Origin: CALNYS01 sp942490855
GTDB taxonomy: Bacteria > Planctomycetota > Phycisphaerae > Phycisphaerales > UBA1924
Length of the DNA stretch: 64,000 nt
Direction of reading: 5' to 3'
Assembly: GCA_942490855.1 (NCBI GenBank)
Contig: CALNYS010000004.1
Coordinates: 186,001-250,000 of the forward strand
Part shown: positions 29,069 to 37,190 of the stretch, one piece after another
Position numbering within the stretch: position 1 is the first letter of the stretch
Layout: the number at the start of each line of letters is the position of its first letter
The notes under the pieces: generated by a model
The model's input: the letters and a program-made list of their open reading frames with translations, nothing else
Told to the model about the DNA's origin: nothing
The model's database searches: none
Made by a program: the position numbers and the translations under genes

Positions 29069-29364
29069 GGCGTGCCCGGCTGCGTCGAAGCGGGCTCGCC
29101 CTGGCTCACGCGCAGGTCTTCGCCCGCGCTGTTCGCCGGCGCCTCGATCGACGGCTTCGACCGCGCGGGCTCCTCGGACGCCTCGTTGAGCTCGTCCTCG
29201 ATGCCCTTGACGCCCTTCTTGAACTCCACGATCCCCTTGCCCAGGCTGCGCCCGACCTCGGGGAGCCGACGCCCGAAGATCAGCAGGCCGATCGCCAGGA
29301 TGATGATCCACTCCCAGCCGCCGGGCATGCTGAGGGCGAGCGTGTGTGTCGTGTGATGGATCAC
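29065..29364 (-). CDS. tatA: TatA/E family twin-arginine translocase subunit
   Basis: A 99-residue Tat pore subunit. The membrane helix WEWIIILAIGLLIFGRRLPEVGRSLG at residues 17-42 carries the FG hinge, and an amphipathic helix (KGIVEFKKGVKGIEDEL) follows; the tail is Pro/Ser/Glu-rich. It begins with GTG at 29364 preceded by AGGAG. TatC is not in the window. Confidence 0.93.
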   Translation of the reverse strand: MIHHTTHTLALSMPGGWEWIIILAIGLLIFGRRLPEVGRSLGKGIVEFKKGVKGIEDELNEASEEPARSKPSIEAPANSAGEDLRVSQGEPASTQPGTP

Positions 29365-29434
29365 GGGCGTCTCCTGAAAGGGCAGTCAACCATTGAAGCC
29401 GGGCCGCGGGGCAGAGTCAATCGCTCCGCCGCTC

Positions 29435-30316
29435 TCACCCGCGTTCTGCCGCCTGCACCACGTTCTGGAGCAGCATCGCCACAGTCATCGGCCCGACGCC
29501 CCCCGGCACCGGGCTGATCCAGGACGCCTTCTCTCGGACGTTCTCGAAATCCACGTCCCCGCAGAGCTTCGTCGAACCGTCGGGCTGCTCCACCCGCGTC
29601 GTCCCCACGTCCACCACCACCGCCCCCGGCTTGACCATGTCCGCGGTGATCAGCCCCGGCACCCCGCACGCCGAGACCAACACGTCCGCCCCAGAGGCCA
29701 GCCCGGGCAGATCCGCGGTGTACTCGTTGCAGGAGATCACCGTCGCCTCGCGCTGCATCAGCAGCGCCGCCAGCGGCTTGCCCACGATGTTCGACGCCCC
29801 CACCACGACCACGCGGGCGCCCCGGAGCGACGCGCCCGTCGATTCGATCATGGTGAGGGCGGCGAGCGCCGTGCACGGCGCCAGCGACTCGCGCCCGTAG
29901 ATCACGTTCCCGATGTTCGCCGGGTTCACGCCCTCGACGTCCTTCTCCGGCGCGATCCGGCGCTGCACCTCGTACGCGTCCACCGCCTCGGGCAGCGGCA
30001 GGTGCAGCATGATCGCGCTCACCGACTTATCCGAACTCAGCAGCAACACCCGCCCCGCCACGTCGTCGTAGCTCGCGCCGGTCTTGATCTCGTGGAGGTG
30101 GTACGCGATCCCCACCTCCTCGCACGCCCGCCCCTGGCTCTGGGCGTACACCAGCGCCGCCTCGTCCTCGTCGCACACGATCACCGCGTCGAGACGAACG
30201 GCACGACCCTCGTTCCGAAGCGCCGCCACGCGCGCCGCGATCGCCTCGCGGTGCGCCGCCGCCAAAGCCCGTCCGTCGATGATCCGCCCCGTCCCCGGGG
30301 CTCCGCTGCTGCTCAT
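29435..30316 (-). CDS. folD: Methylenetetrahydrofolate dehydrogenase / cyclohydrolase
   Basis: A 293-residue bifunctional enzyme interconverting 5,10-methylene-, methenyl- and 10-formyl-tetrahydrofolate with NADP. Family motifs present: a central VSAIMLHLPLP, the Rossmann motif VVVGASNIVGKPLA and the signature PVPGGVGPMTVAMLL. The catalytic lysine of the usual YxxxK is replaced in context by VYAQSQGRACEEVG, in which the lysine is missing, so activity may differ. The ATG at 30316 fits the family start. It is divergent from ligA with only 42 bases between them. Confidence 0.95.
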   Translation of the reverse strand: MSSSGAPGTGRIIDGRALAAAHREAIAARVAALRNEGRAVRLDAVIVCDEDEAALVYAQSQGRACEEVGIAYHLHEIKTGASYDDVAGRVLLLSSDKSVSAIMLHLPLPEAVDAYEVQRRIAPEKDVEGVNPANIGNVIYGRESLAPCTALAALTMIESTGASLRGARVVVVGASNIVGKPLAALLMQREATVISCNEYTADLPGLASGADVLVSACGVPGLITADMVKPGAVVVDVGTTRVEQPDGSTKLCGDVDFENVREKASWISPVPGGVGPMTVAMLLQNVVQAAERG

Positions 30317-30358
30317 GCCGTCAATGTACCGCGGGGAGCGTCGCGGTACGATCGCGCC

Positions 30359-32497
30359 GTGAGCGCCCCCGCCGACATCGCGAAACGCGCCGCCGAGCTG
30401 CGCCGAACGATCCGGCGCGCCGACCGGGCGTACTACGTCGCCGCCGAGCCGATCATGGCCGACTCCGCCTACGACGCCCTCCTCGCCGAGCTGCGCGCCC
30501 TCGAAGCCGCCCACCCCGAACTCGTCGACCCCTCCAGCCCGACCCAGCGCGTCGGTGACGAGGTCGTCGGCGGCTTCCCCTCCGCCCCCCACCGCGTGCC
30601 GATGCGCTCCATCGACAACACCTACGACGAAGCCGAGGTCCGCGCCTGGTGCGCACGCGTCGAGAAAGAACTCGGCCCAACTACATTTGTCGCGGACATG
30701 AAGGTCGATGGCGTCGCGCTATCCCTGCGTTACGAAGATGGCGTACTCGTGCAGGCGCTTACCCGAGGAGACGGCGAGCGCGGTGACGACATCACACCGA
30801 ACGCACGCGCCATCCACTCAATACCGCTCGTCCTAACCCCGCATACTCAACTACCAGAGGTACTCGAAGTCCGCGGCGAAGCGTACTTCCCGCTCTCCGA
30901 ATTTAAGCGGGTTAATGCTTGTCGTGCGGAAGCCGGTGATGAGCAATTTATGAACCCGCGCAACGCCTGCGCGGGGACCCTCAAGCAGCTCCAACCGAAG
31001 ATCGTCGCGCAGCGCGGCATCGCGTTCATCGCGCATGGCTACGGGGAAATCGTCACTGCACCCGAATATTGGTTCGGCGCGCATAGCGACGCGCACAACA
31101 TGCTTCCCGACTGGGGCCTGCCCACAGGAGAGCACTCGGACATATTGACGAGTGCGGATGAGATCCTCGCTTCAATCGAATCATTTGACGACAAACGTAA
31201 AAGCATTGATATACCTACTGACGGCGTCGTAATCCGTATAAACCGCTTTGCACATCAGAAACAACTCGGCTCCACCGCCCGCAGCCCGCGCTGGTGCATC
31301 GCCTACAAGTACGCCGCCGAGCGCGCACAAACCACGCTCCTCGACGTCGAGTTCCAGGTCGGCAAAACCGGGCGCATCACACCGCGGGCCGTCATGGCCC
31401 CCGTCCTCCTCGCCGGCACCACCGTCCAGCACGCCTCGCTGCACAACTTCGGCGAGATCCGGCGCAAGGACATCCGCGTCGGCGACCCGGTCATCGTCGA
31501 AAAGGCCGGCGAGATCATCCCGCAGGTGATCGAAGCCGTCACCGCCGAGCGCCCCAAGGGCGCGCGCAAAGTCAAAGCGCCGCGCGAGTGCCCCGTCTGC
31601 GCCGGGCCTGTCGAACTCCAGCCCCCCGAGCTCGAAGAGGCCCAGGACTTCGAGTCCGAAGCCGAGACCGCCCGGATGTGCATCAACCCGGAGTGCCCGG
31701 CGCAGGTGCGCGAGAAGCTCATCTGGTTCGCCGCCCGCGGGCAGATGGACATCGACGGGCTGGGCGAGAAATCCATCGACCTCATCCGCGCCACCGGGAC
31801 CATCCCGCTCGACGCGTTCGCCGACATCTACGCGCTCAAGGACCACCGCGACGAACTGATCACGCTCGACCGCATGGGCGAGAAGAAGGTGGACAACCTC
31901 CTCGCGTCGATCGAGGCCTCCAAGACGCGCGGGCTCGAGAAGGTTCTCGCGGCCCTCGGCGTCCGCCACCTGGGCGCCGCGACCGCGCGCACGCTCACGG
32001 CGCTCTTCCCCACCCTCGACGCGCTCCTCGCCGCCGAGGAACCCGACCTGCGCCCCAAGACGCTCACCAAGAAAGAAGCCGAGGCCCGCGGCCTCCCCGG
32101 CGACCCGAAAGAACGCGTCGCGACCGGGCTGGGCAAGGACACCGCACCGGCCGTGCGCGCGTACCTGCACTCCGCCGCCGCGAAGAAGACCTTCGACGCC
32201 CTCCGCGCCGCCGGCGTCTCGCTTACGGCCTCGGCCCCCGCGCGGCCGGCCGCGGCCGCGGCGGACTCCCCCGTTGCTGGGAAGACGGTCGTCATCACCG
32301 GGACGCTCGAGCACTGGAAGCGCGACGAGCTCGCCGAGCGCCTGCGCGGGCTGGGCGCGAGCGTGACCGGGTCGGTCTCGGCGAAGACGGACCTGCTGAT
32401 CGCGGGCGAAAAAGCCGGCTCCAAGCTCGAGAAGGCGACGAGGCTGGGCGTGGAGGTCTGGGACGAGGCGGCGCTGCGGGAGCGGCTCGATGGGTGA
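30359..32497 (+). CDS. ligA: NAD-dependent DNA ligase
   Basis: A 712-residue LigA that seals nicks using NAD. Domain order is the standard one: Ia (YYVAAEP, then YDALLAELRALE), adenylation with active lysine in ADMKVDGVALS near residue 116 and TRGDG and TDGVVIRI, OB fold, zinc finger (CPVCAGPVEL and CINPECPAQ), helix-hairpin-helix and a BRCT domain (GKTVVITGTLEHW). GTG at 30359 is the best start. The segment from 30677 to 31265 has markedly different codon use from the rest (see separate entry). The stop overlaps the ATG of the next gene. Confidence 0.97.
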   Translation: MSAPADIAKRAAELRRTIRRADRAYYVAAEPIMADSAYDALLAELRALEAAHPELVDPSSPTQRVGDEVVGGFPSAPHRVPMRSIDNTYDEAEVRAWCARVEKELGPTTFVADMKVDGVALSLRYEDGVLVQALTRGDGERGDDITPNARAIHSIPLVLTPHTQLPEVLEVRGEAYFPLSEFKRVNACRAEAGDEQFMNPRNACAGTLKQLQPKIVAQRGIAFIAHGYGEIVTAPEYWFGAHSDAHNMLPDWGLPTGEHSDILTSADEILASIESFDDKRKSIDIPTDGVVIRINRFAHQKQLGSTARSPRWCIAYKYAAERAQTTLLDVEFQVGKTGRITPRAVMAPVLLAGTTVQHASLHNFGEIRRKDIRVGDPVIVEKAGEIIPQVIEAVTAERPKGARKVKAPRECPVCAGPVELQPPELEEAQDFESEAETARMCINPECPAQVREKLIWFAARGQMDIDGLGEKSIDLIRATGTIPLDAFADIYALKDHRDELITLDRMGEKKVDNLLASIEASKTRGLEKVLAALGVRHLGAATARTLTALFPTLDALLAAEEPDLRPKTLTKKEAEARGLPGDPKERVATGLGKDTAPAVRAYLHSAAAKKTFDALRAAGVSLTASAPARPAAAAADSPVAGKTVVITGTLEHWKRDELAERLRGLGASVTGSVSAKTDLLIAGEKAGSKLEKATRLGVEVWDEAALRERLDG
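30677..31265 (+). other. Tract of atypical codon use inside ligA
   Basis: Before and after this tract almost every codon ends in G or C. Within it codons such as ACA, TTT, CTA, CGA, ATA, AAT, GCT, TGT, GTA and CCT are frequent. It covers most of the adenylation domain, including the active-site lysine. Some G/C-rich codons remain around 30950-31030. The protein reading frame is unbroken and family motifs are kept, which fits replacement by homologous recombination with a relative of lower GC content. Confidence 0.7.
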
Positions 32498-33065
32498 GAT
32501 CGGTGTCAACACGGGTCCGGGAACACCCGATACTGACCCTGCGATGATCAACGTCGAGTTCAAAGCCGAGCTGCGGGACCCGATGCTTGCGCGCGCCGCC
32601 ATCCGCTCGATGGGCGCGCTCGAAGCGGGCGTGCTCGAGCAGACCGACACCTACTTCCGCGTCGCCGACGGGCGCCTCAAGAAGCGCGAGACGGCCGGCG
32701 AGCCCACCGAGTGGGTGTTCTACGACCGCGAAGATCACACGCTCCCCAAGCTCAGCCGGTTCACGATCTACGACGAGCCCGCGGCGCACGAACGCTTCGG
32801 CACGCGCCCGCTGCCGGTGTGGCTGACGGTGAAGAAGACGCGTGAGCTGTGGCTGCTCGGCGCCGTGCGTATCCACCTCGACGAGGTCGAATCGCTCGGG
32901 CGGTTCCTCGAGATCGAAGCGCTGGTGAGCCCGAAGCAGAACGTCGGGAAGTGCCACGAGCTGGTCGCGCAGCTGCGCGCCAAGCTGGGGCCCGCGCTGG
33001 GCGAACCGCTCTCGGGCAGCTACAGCGACATGCTGGCGACCGAAGAGACGCCCCACCTGTCCTAA
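32490..33065 (+). CDS. CYTH-domain protein (CyaB-like / thiamine triphosphatase fold)
   Basis: A 191-residue CYTH protein. It shows NVEFKAEL at residues 20-27, the variant of the ExExK motif found in CyaB-like proteins, then QTDTYFRVADGRLKKRE and a C-terminal strand FLEIEALV. The fold binds triphosphates with divalent metal; the substrate cannot be told from sequence. Translation probably begins at 32490, overlapping the ligA stop as ATGGGTGA, with ATG at 32544 as an alternative. It is convergent with the lipoprotein gene that follows. Confidence 0.85.
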   Translation: MGEIGVNTGPGTPDTDPAMINVEFKAELRDPMLARAAIRSMGALEAGVLEQTDTYFRVADGRLKKRETAGEPTEWVFYDREDHTLPKLSRFTIYDEPAAHERFGTRPLPVWLTVKKTRELWLLGAVRIHLDEVESLGRFLEIEALVSPKQNVGKCHELVAQLRAKLGPALGEPLSGSYSDMLATEETPHLS

Positions 33066-33069
33066 CAGA

Positions 33070-34218
33070 TCAATCCCCGGCGATCGCCACGGCGCTGACG
33101 CCGGGCCCGGTCTCGACGCGCATGTCCGTGTCGCGGAGGGTCGTGCCCTCGACCGCCCAGACGCCCAGCGCGCCGATGTTCGGGAGCGCGACCAGCAGGT
33201 GACGCCCGCGAGCGTCGAACGCGACGCCCGCGGCGGGCTCACCGATGCGCACGGAGTCGAGCAGCGCCGCCCCGCTGCGCCCGTTGGCGATGAGCGCGAG
33301 CGTCGCGCCCTCGCGCCGCTCGATCACCACGCCGATGCGCGCCCCGTCGGGGCTCACCGTCAGCGCCGTGGGGCGCCCGGGGAGCATGACGCGAGCGGGC
33401 TGCCCGCCGCGAGAAGGGAAAAACGAGACGCGCCCGCTCGCGGCGAGGATCTCGACCTCGCTGGCGATCTCGTCGGCGAGCATCTTTTCTGCGACTACGA
33501 GCGTGCGCCCGTCGTTGGTCCACGCGCCGGCGACGGGGCCGTTCCCGGTGCGCTGTTCCCACAGCGCCTCGAGCGCGATCGCGCCGTCGTTGGTGCGGGT
33601 CAGACGCATCATCGCGACGCGGGAGCGTCCCTCGTCGAGGATCGCGAGTTCGTTGTGCTGGTTCAGAAGCGCGACGCCGGCGTGTGCGCCCGCGCCCAGC
33701 GTCAGCCCGAGCGGGAGCGCGCCCTCGTGGGTGAGCGTCCCGTCGCTGGTGTTCAACAGGTGGAGGGTCGTGCCGTCCTCGCTCAGCGCAACGCCCATGC
33801 CGCCCGGGGCGAGCGAGACCGACGCGATGGCGTGCCCGGTGATGGTTTCGCCGACGCGTTCGATGCTGCCGCGGGTGCGCACGAGGGTGACGCCTTCTTC
33901 GCCGGCGACGAGCGCGAGGCCGCGGCGCGAGTCGATCGCGACGGGGGACGTGGCCCAGTCGGCCGTCCCGCGGGTCTCGAGCTGCGACCACTCGACGGGC
34001 TCGGAGTCCGATCCGCCCAGGCCCGGGAGCGGGAGGTTGAGCATGGTGAGGGTCTCGCGGGCGGAGCGGTCGCCGCGGGCGTCCTCGAGGGTGAGGATTG
34101 CGTCGCCCGTGACCCCTTCGCGGGACGCGCCGGAGCCGCCCGTCGAGGAGGACGCGCAGCCGACGAGGGCGGCGAGCGAACAGCAGGCGAGCAGGGCGGC
34201 GGTGCGTCGGGTGGTCAC
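33070..34218 (-). CDS. Beta-propeller-like lipoprotein, function unknown
   Basis: A 382-residue protein starting with GTG at 34218 (GGAG upstream). A lipobox LVGC at about residue 20 predicts a lipid anchor. The rest shows repeated blade-like strands (for example TVSPDGARIGVVIERR and VAFDARGRHLLVALP), in the manner of YncE/WD40-type seven-bladed propellers. No enzyme motif is seen. Longer upstream readings overlap the rluD-type gene and are rejected. It ends four bases from the convergent CYTH gene. Confidence 0.8.
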   Translation of the reverse strand: MTTRRTAALLACCSLAALVGCASSSTGGSGASREGVTGDAILTLEDARGDRSARETLTMLNLPLPGLGGSDSEPVEWSQLETRGTADWATSPVAIDSRRGLALVAGEEGVTLVRTRGSIERVGETITGHAIASVSLAPGGMGVALSEDGTTLHLLNTSDGTLTHEGALPLGLTLGAGAHAGVALLNQHNELAILDEGRSRVAMMRLTRTNDGAIALEALWEQRTGNGPVAGAWTNDGRTLVVAEKMLADEIASEVEILAASGRVSFFPSRGGQPARVMLPGRPTALTVSPDGARIGVVIERREGATLALIANGRSGAALLDSVRIGEPAAGVAFDARGRHLLVALPNIGALGVWAVEGTTLRDTDMRVETGPGVSAVAIAGD

Positions 34219-34229
34219 GGGAGGGTCTC

Positions 34230-35420
34230 CTAGGGCGCGCTGTCTGGCGGGGCGACGTGGTGCGGGTCGAGCTCGGCGCCCGCGACGCGCGTCGGGCCGG
34301 CGCCCGGGCGGTTCTTGCGCAGGATACCGACGAGACGGCGCATGTCGCCACGCAGCGGCGCCGCGAAGGTCATCGGCTCGTTGGTGATGGGGTGGACAAA
34401 GGAGAGGCGCGCCGCGTGCAGGCACTGCTGTTCCTGGCGTTTGCGCGCGTCGGGGTGGGTCGCGGGGAGCCCCGCGCCCTCGCCCGAAAGGAGCGGCCCG
34501 CCGTACATGTCGTCGCCCACGAGCGGGTAGCCGAGGTGGGAGAAGTGGACGCGGATCTGGTGGGTGCGCCCGGTTTTGAGCTCGACCTCGACGAGGCTGA
34601 ACCCGTCGAACCGCTCGATGACGCGGTAGATCGTCACGGACGCCTTGCCCTGGTCGTCGTAGCGCACGACGTACTTCTCGCGGTGGCCCTTGATGGTGCT
34701 GGGCGAGGGACCGAGCGGGAGGTCGATGACGTCGGCGAGGGGCTCGACCTCGCCCGCGACGAGCGCGAGGTAGCGCTTGTCGGTGGTGCGGAGCTCGAAC
34801 TGGCGGGCGAGCTTCCAGTGCGCCTCGTCTGACTTCGCGAAGACGATGACGCCGGTGGTGTCGCGGTCGAGGCGGTGGACGACGCCGGGGCGCGCCTCGC
34901 CCTCGCCCACGCCTGAGAGCGCGCCGCCGACAGCGGACTGGTTCTGGAGGTGCCAGACGAGCGCGTTGAGCATGGTGCCGCGGTTGTGCGCGCGCGCGGG
35001 GTGGACGATGAGGTCCGCCTGCTTGTTGAGCACGATGAGGTGCTCGTCTTCAAAGAGCACGTCGAGGGGGATGGCGTCGGGCTGGATGTCCTTGGGGGGC
35101 GGCGGCGGGACGACGACCTCGACGAGGTCGCCGGGGCGAAGCTTGGTGGACGCCTTGGGCGGGCGCCCGTTGACGCGCGTCATCTCGCGCTCGATGAGCG
35201 ACTGGATCTGCGTGCGGCTCATGTGGGTGAGGCGCTGGCGGAGGTATTTATCGAGGCGCTGCCCGTGGTCGCGGGAGATCTCGAAGACCACTTTCCGCTT
35301 GGAATCCGGGTCGAAACCGTCCGGTTCGTCGGCGCCCTCGTCCTCGGCCAGGGCGCGGAGGACGTCGGGGTCCACCGCGCCGCCGGGCTTGATCAGCGGG
35401 CGCTCGGACGGGTCGGTCAT
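34230..35420 (-). CDS. RluA/RluD-family 23S rRNA pseudouridine synthase
   Basis: A 396-residue enzyme. A preceding linker is followed by an S4 RNA-binding domain (RLDKYLRQRLTHMSRTQIQSLI, residues about 54-110) and the catalytic domain with aspartate in VVHRLDRDTTGVIVFAK near residue 180, plus ELKTGRTHQIRVHFSHLGYPLVGD. It converts uridine to pseudouridine, most likely in 23S rRNA. The ATG at 35420 overlaps the upstream gene's stop (ATGA). The N-terminal 45 residues are an acidic addition. Confidence 0.95.
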   Translation of the reverse strand: MTDPSERPLIKPGGAVDPDVLRALAEDEGADEPDGFDPDSKRKVVFEISRDHGQRLDKYLRQRLTHMSRTQIQSLIEREMTRVNGRPPKASTKLRPGDLVEVVVPPPPPKDIQPDAIPLDVLFEDEHLIVLNKQADLIVHPARAHNRGTMLNALVWHLQNQSAVGGALSGVGEGEARPGVVHRLDRDTTGVIVFAKSDEAHWKLARQFELRTTDKRYLALVAGEVEPLADVIDLPLGPSPSTIKGHREKYVVRYDDQGKASVTIYRVIERFDGFSLVEVELKTGRTHQIRVHFSHLGYPLVGDDMYGGPLLSGEGAGLPATHPDARKRQEQQCLHAARLSFVHPITNEPMTFAAPLRGDMRRLVGILRKNRPGAGPTRVAGAELDPHHVAPPDSAP

Positions 35421-36163
35421 CCGTCCGAGGGGTCGGCGGGCGCGTCGCCCTCGGGCGTCTCGGCTTCGGGCTCGGGGGTCGTGTCGGCGGCGGCGGGCGT
35501 CGCGGTGCGCGCGACGGGCTCGCGCTGGGTCCGGAGGTCGGGGATGGAGGCGAGCAGGGCGCGGGCGTCGCGGACGATCGTGTCGAAGCCCTGGGACTCG
35601 GCGATCGGGATGATCTCGTTGAGGCCGGCTTCCGCGGCGTCGTAGCGCTCCTGCGAGAGGGCGACGGCGACCATGCCCCAGCGTCCGCCGAGCGCGACGA
35701 GTTCCTGGCCCTCGGCGCCCTTGGCCTTGTTGAACACCTCGGCGTACAGCTCGCCGGCCTTGACGAGCATCTCGCCGGCCTGCGCGTCGTCGAGCTGGTC
35801 CTCTTCCGCGACGCCGAGCGTGCCCGGTCGGCTGCGCAGGTGGTAGGCGCGGAGGTAGAGGTCGGCGGCGTTGAGACGGGAGATGGCGGGGACGGCGCCC
35901 TGCCCGGCGTTCTGGCTAGCGACCTCGATCATGCGCTCGGGGCGCTGGTCGAGCTCGGCCTCGGTGAAGCTGATGAAGGCCGCGTCGAGGTTGCGCACGC
36001 GCTGGCGCTCGAGGTACTTCAGCCCGGCGTAGCCGCACGCGACGACGAGGATGACCAGCAACACGGGGGTCGACCACTTCTGGAGAAGGTCGATGAACTC
36101 CTTGTTGATCCGGGAGTCCTCGAGGCCGGCGCCCTCGACAATCTTCGTTTGACGTTCGTCCAT
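35417..36163 (-). CDS. Membrane-anchored tetratricopeptide-like protein (YfgM type)
   Basis: A 248-residue protein: cytoplasmic start, one membrane helix (STPVLLVILVVACGYAGLKYL, about residues 31-51) and a helical-repeat domain outside, the layout of YfgM and related TPR_21 proteins. The C-terminal 45 residues are Pro/Ala/Glu-rich. YfgM relatives assist folding near the SecYEG exit; that function is inferred. ATG at 36163 is used; a longer frame to 36325 overlaps the GTPase gene. The stop overlaps the pseudouridine synthase start. Confidence 0.8.
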   Translation of the reverse strand: MDERQTKIVEGAGLEDSRINKEFIDLLQKWSTPVLLVILVVACGYAGLKYLERQRVRNLDAAFISFTEAELDQRPERMIEVASQNAGQGAVPAISRLNAADLYLRAYHLRSRPGTLGVAEEDQLDDAQAGEMLVKAGELYAEVFNKAKGAEGQELVALGGRWGMVAVALSQERYDAAEAGLNEIIPIAESQGFDTIVRDARALLASIPDLRTQREPVARTATPAAADTTPEPEAETPEGDAPADPSDG

Positions 36164-36218
36164 AGCGGTCGGCCCTCTCTCAGCGGCTTGCGAACCGTGC
36201 AGGATAGGGGCGCCTCCC

Positions 36219-37190
36219 TCAGCGAGCAACGCGGGGCAGGCGGGGGTCGAAGCGCCAGGGGGCGGTCGAGGCGAGGGCGGCGTCGGGCACGAGGCGTCGG
36301 CGGACGGCCAGCGCGAGGTCGGCAAGCCCTTCGCGGCGGGCGGCGGAGACCGAAAGGTCCGCTGCCGGCGCGGGGCCGAGGTCGGAGCGAAGCCCGAGAA
36401 TGATCGTGCTGGCGGGGTCGACGCCCAGTTCCTCTGGTGTGGGGGCCGCGGCCGCGGCGTCGGCGCACAGGAGGACGAGGTCGGCGCGGGCGATGGCGTC
36501 GCGGGCGAGTTCGATCGCGCGGGCCTCGGCGTCGGAGGTCGCGGCGCGGAGCCCAGGGGCGTCGAGCCAGCGGACGGTGAGCCCGTCGAGCTCGAGGAGG
36601 GCGCCGACGTGGTCGCGGGTGACGCCGGGCTCGTCGGCGACGACGCTGACGGTGCGCCCGGCGAGGGCGTTGAGGAGGGTGCTCTTGCCGATGTTGGGCG
36701 CCCCCGCGCACGCGACGACGGGCGGGGTGACGAGGCGGTCGAGCTGGGCGGAGATCACCGGGTCGGCGTCGGAGGACGCGCGCCAGCGCCGGGGCTGGTC
36801 GAGCAGGAGCGCCGCGGCGCGGGGGCTGGCGGCACGGGCGAGGGTGTGCAGGGCCAGGGCTTCGAACTCGTCGTCGGCTTCGGGGTAGAGGAGGACGGGG
36901 TCGTCGTGGTCAGCGGGTGCGCCGGCGCGGGCGAGCGCGCGCAGGAGGGCGTCGGTCACTGCGGGGCCGCCGTGGGGTGTGATGACGGCGCGGCGCTCGT
37001 CGAGGCGGGCGACGACGGCGGTGTCGATGCCGGCGAGGTCGCGGAGCGCGAGGGCGCTGGGCGCGACGGGGGCGGCGCCGAGCGCGGCGAGCACGGCGTC
37101 GATGTCGCCCGCGAGGTGGATGACGGCGATGGCGCCCGGGGCGCGCGGCGTGGCGAGGGCGGCGCGGGCGAGGGGTTCAGTCGTCGTCAT
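36219..37190 (-). CDS. MnmE-like GTPase lacking the C-terminal catalytic motif
   Basis: A 323-residue protein related to the tRNA-modifying GTPase MnmE. The N-terminal part resembles the folate-binding domain (TPRAPGAIAVIHLAG), the middle has an HGGPAVTDALL helical segment, and the G domain has G1 GAPNIGKSTLLNAL, G2/G3 VTRDHV and DAPGLR, and ends without a clear NKxD. The family usually has about 450 residues and ends in FC(I/L)GK, required for modification; here it ends RLPRVAR. It overlaps coaX by 14 bases. Confidence 0.8.
   Translation of the reverse strand: MTTTEPLARAALATPRAPGAIAVIHLAGDIDAVLAALGAAPVAPSALALRDLAGIDTAVVARLDERRAVITPHGGPAVTDALLRALARAGAPADHDDPVLLYPEADDEFEALALHTLARAASPRAAALLLDQPRRWRASSDADPVISAQLDRLVTPPVVACAGAPNIGKSTLLNALAGRTVSVVADEPGVTRDHVGALLELDGLTVRWLDAPGLRAATSDAEARAIELARDAIARADLVLLCADAAAAAPTPEELGVDPASTIILGLRSDLGPAPAADLSVSAARREGLADLALAVRRRLVPDAALASTAPWRFDPRLPRVAR

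Noticed and set aside
29393..30358. N-terminal extension of LigA by about 320 codons
   Set aside because: The extension runs antisense through folD and has no ligase-like sequence; the family start matches GTG at 30359.
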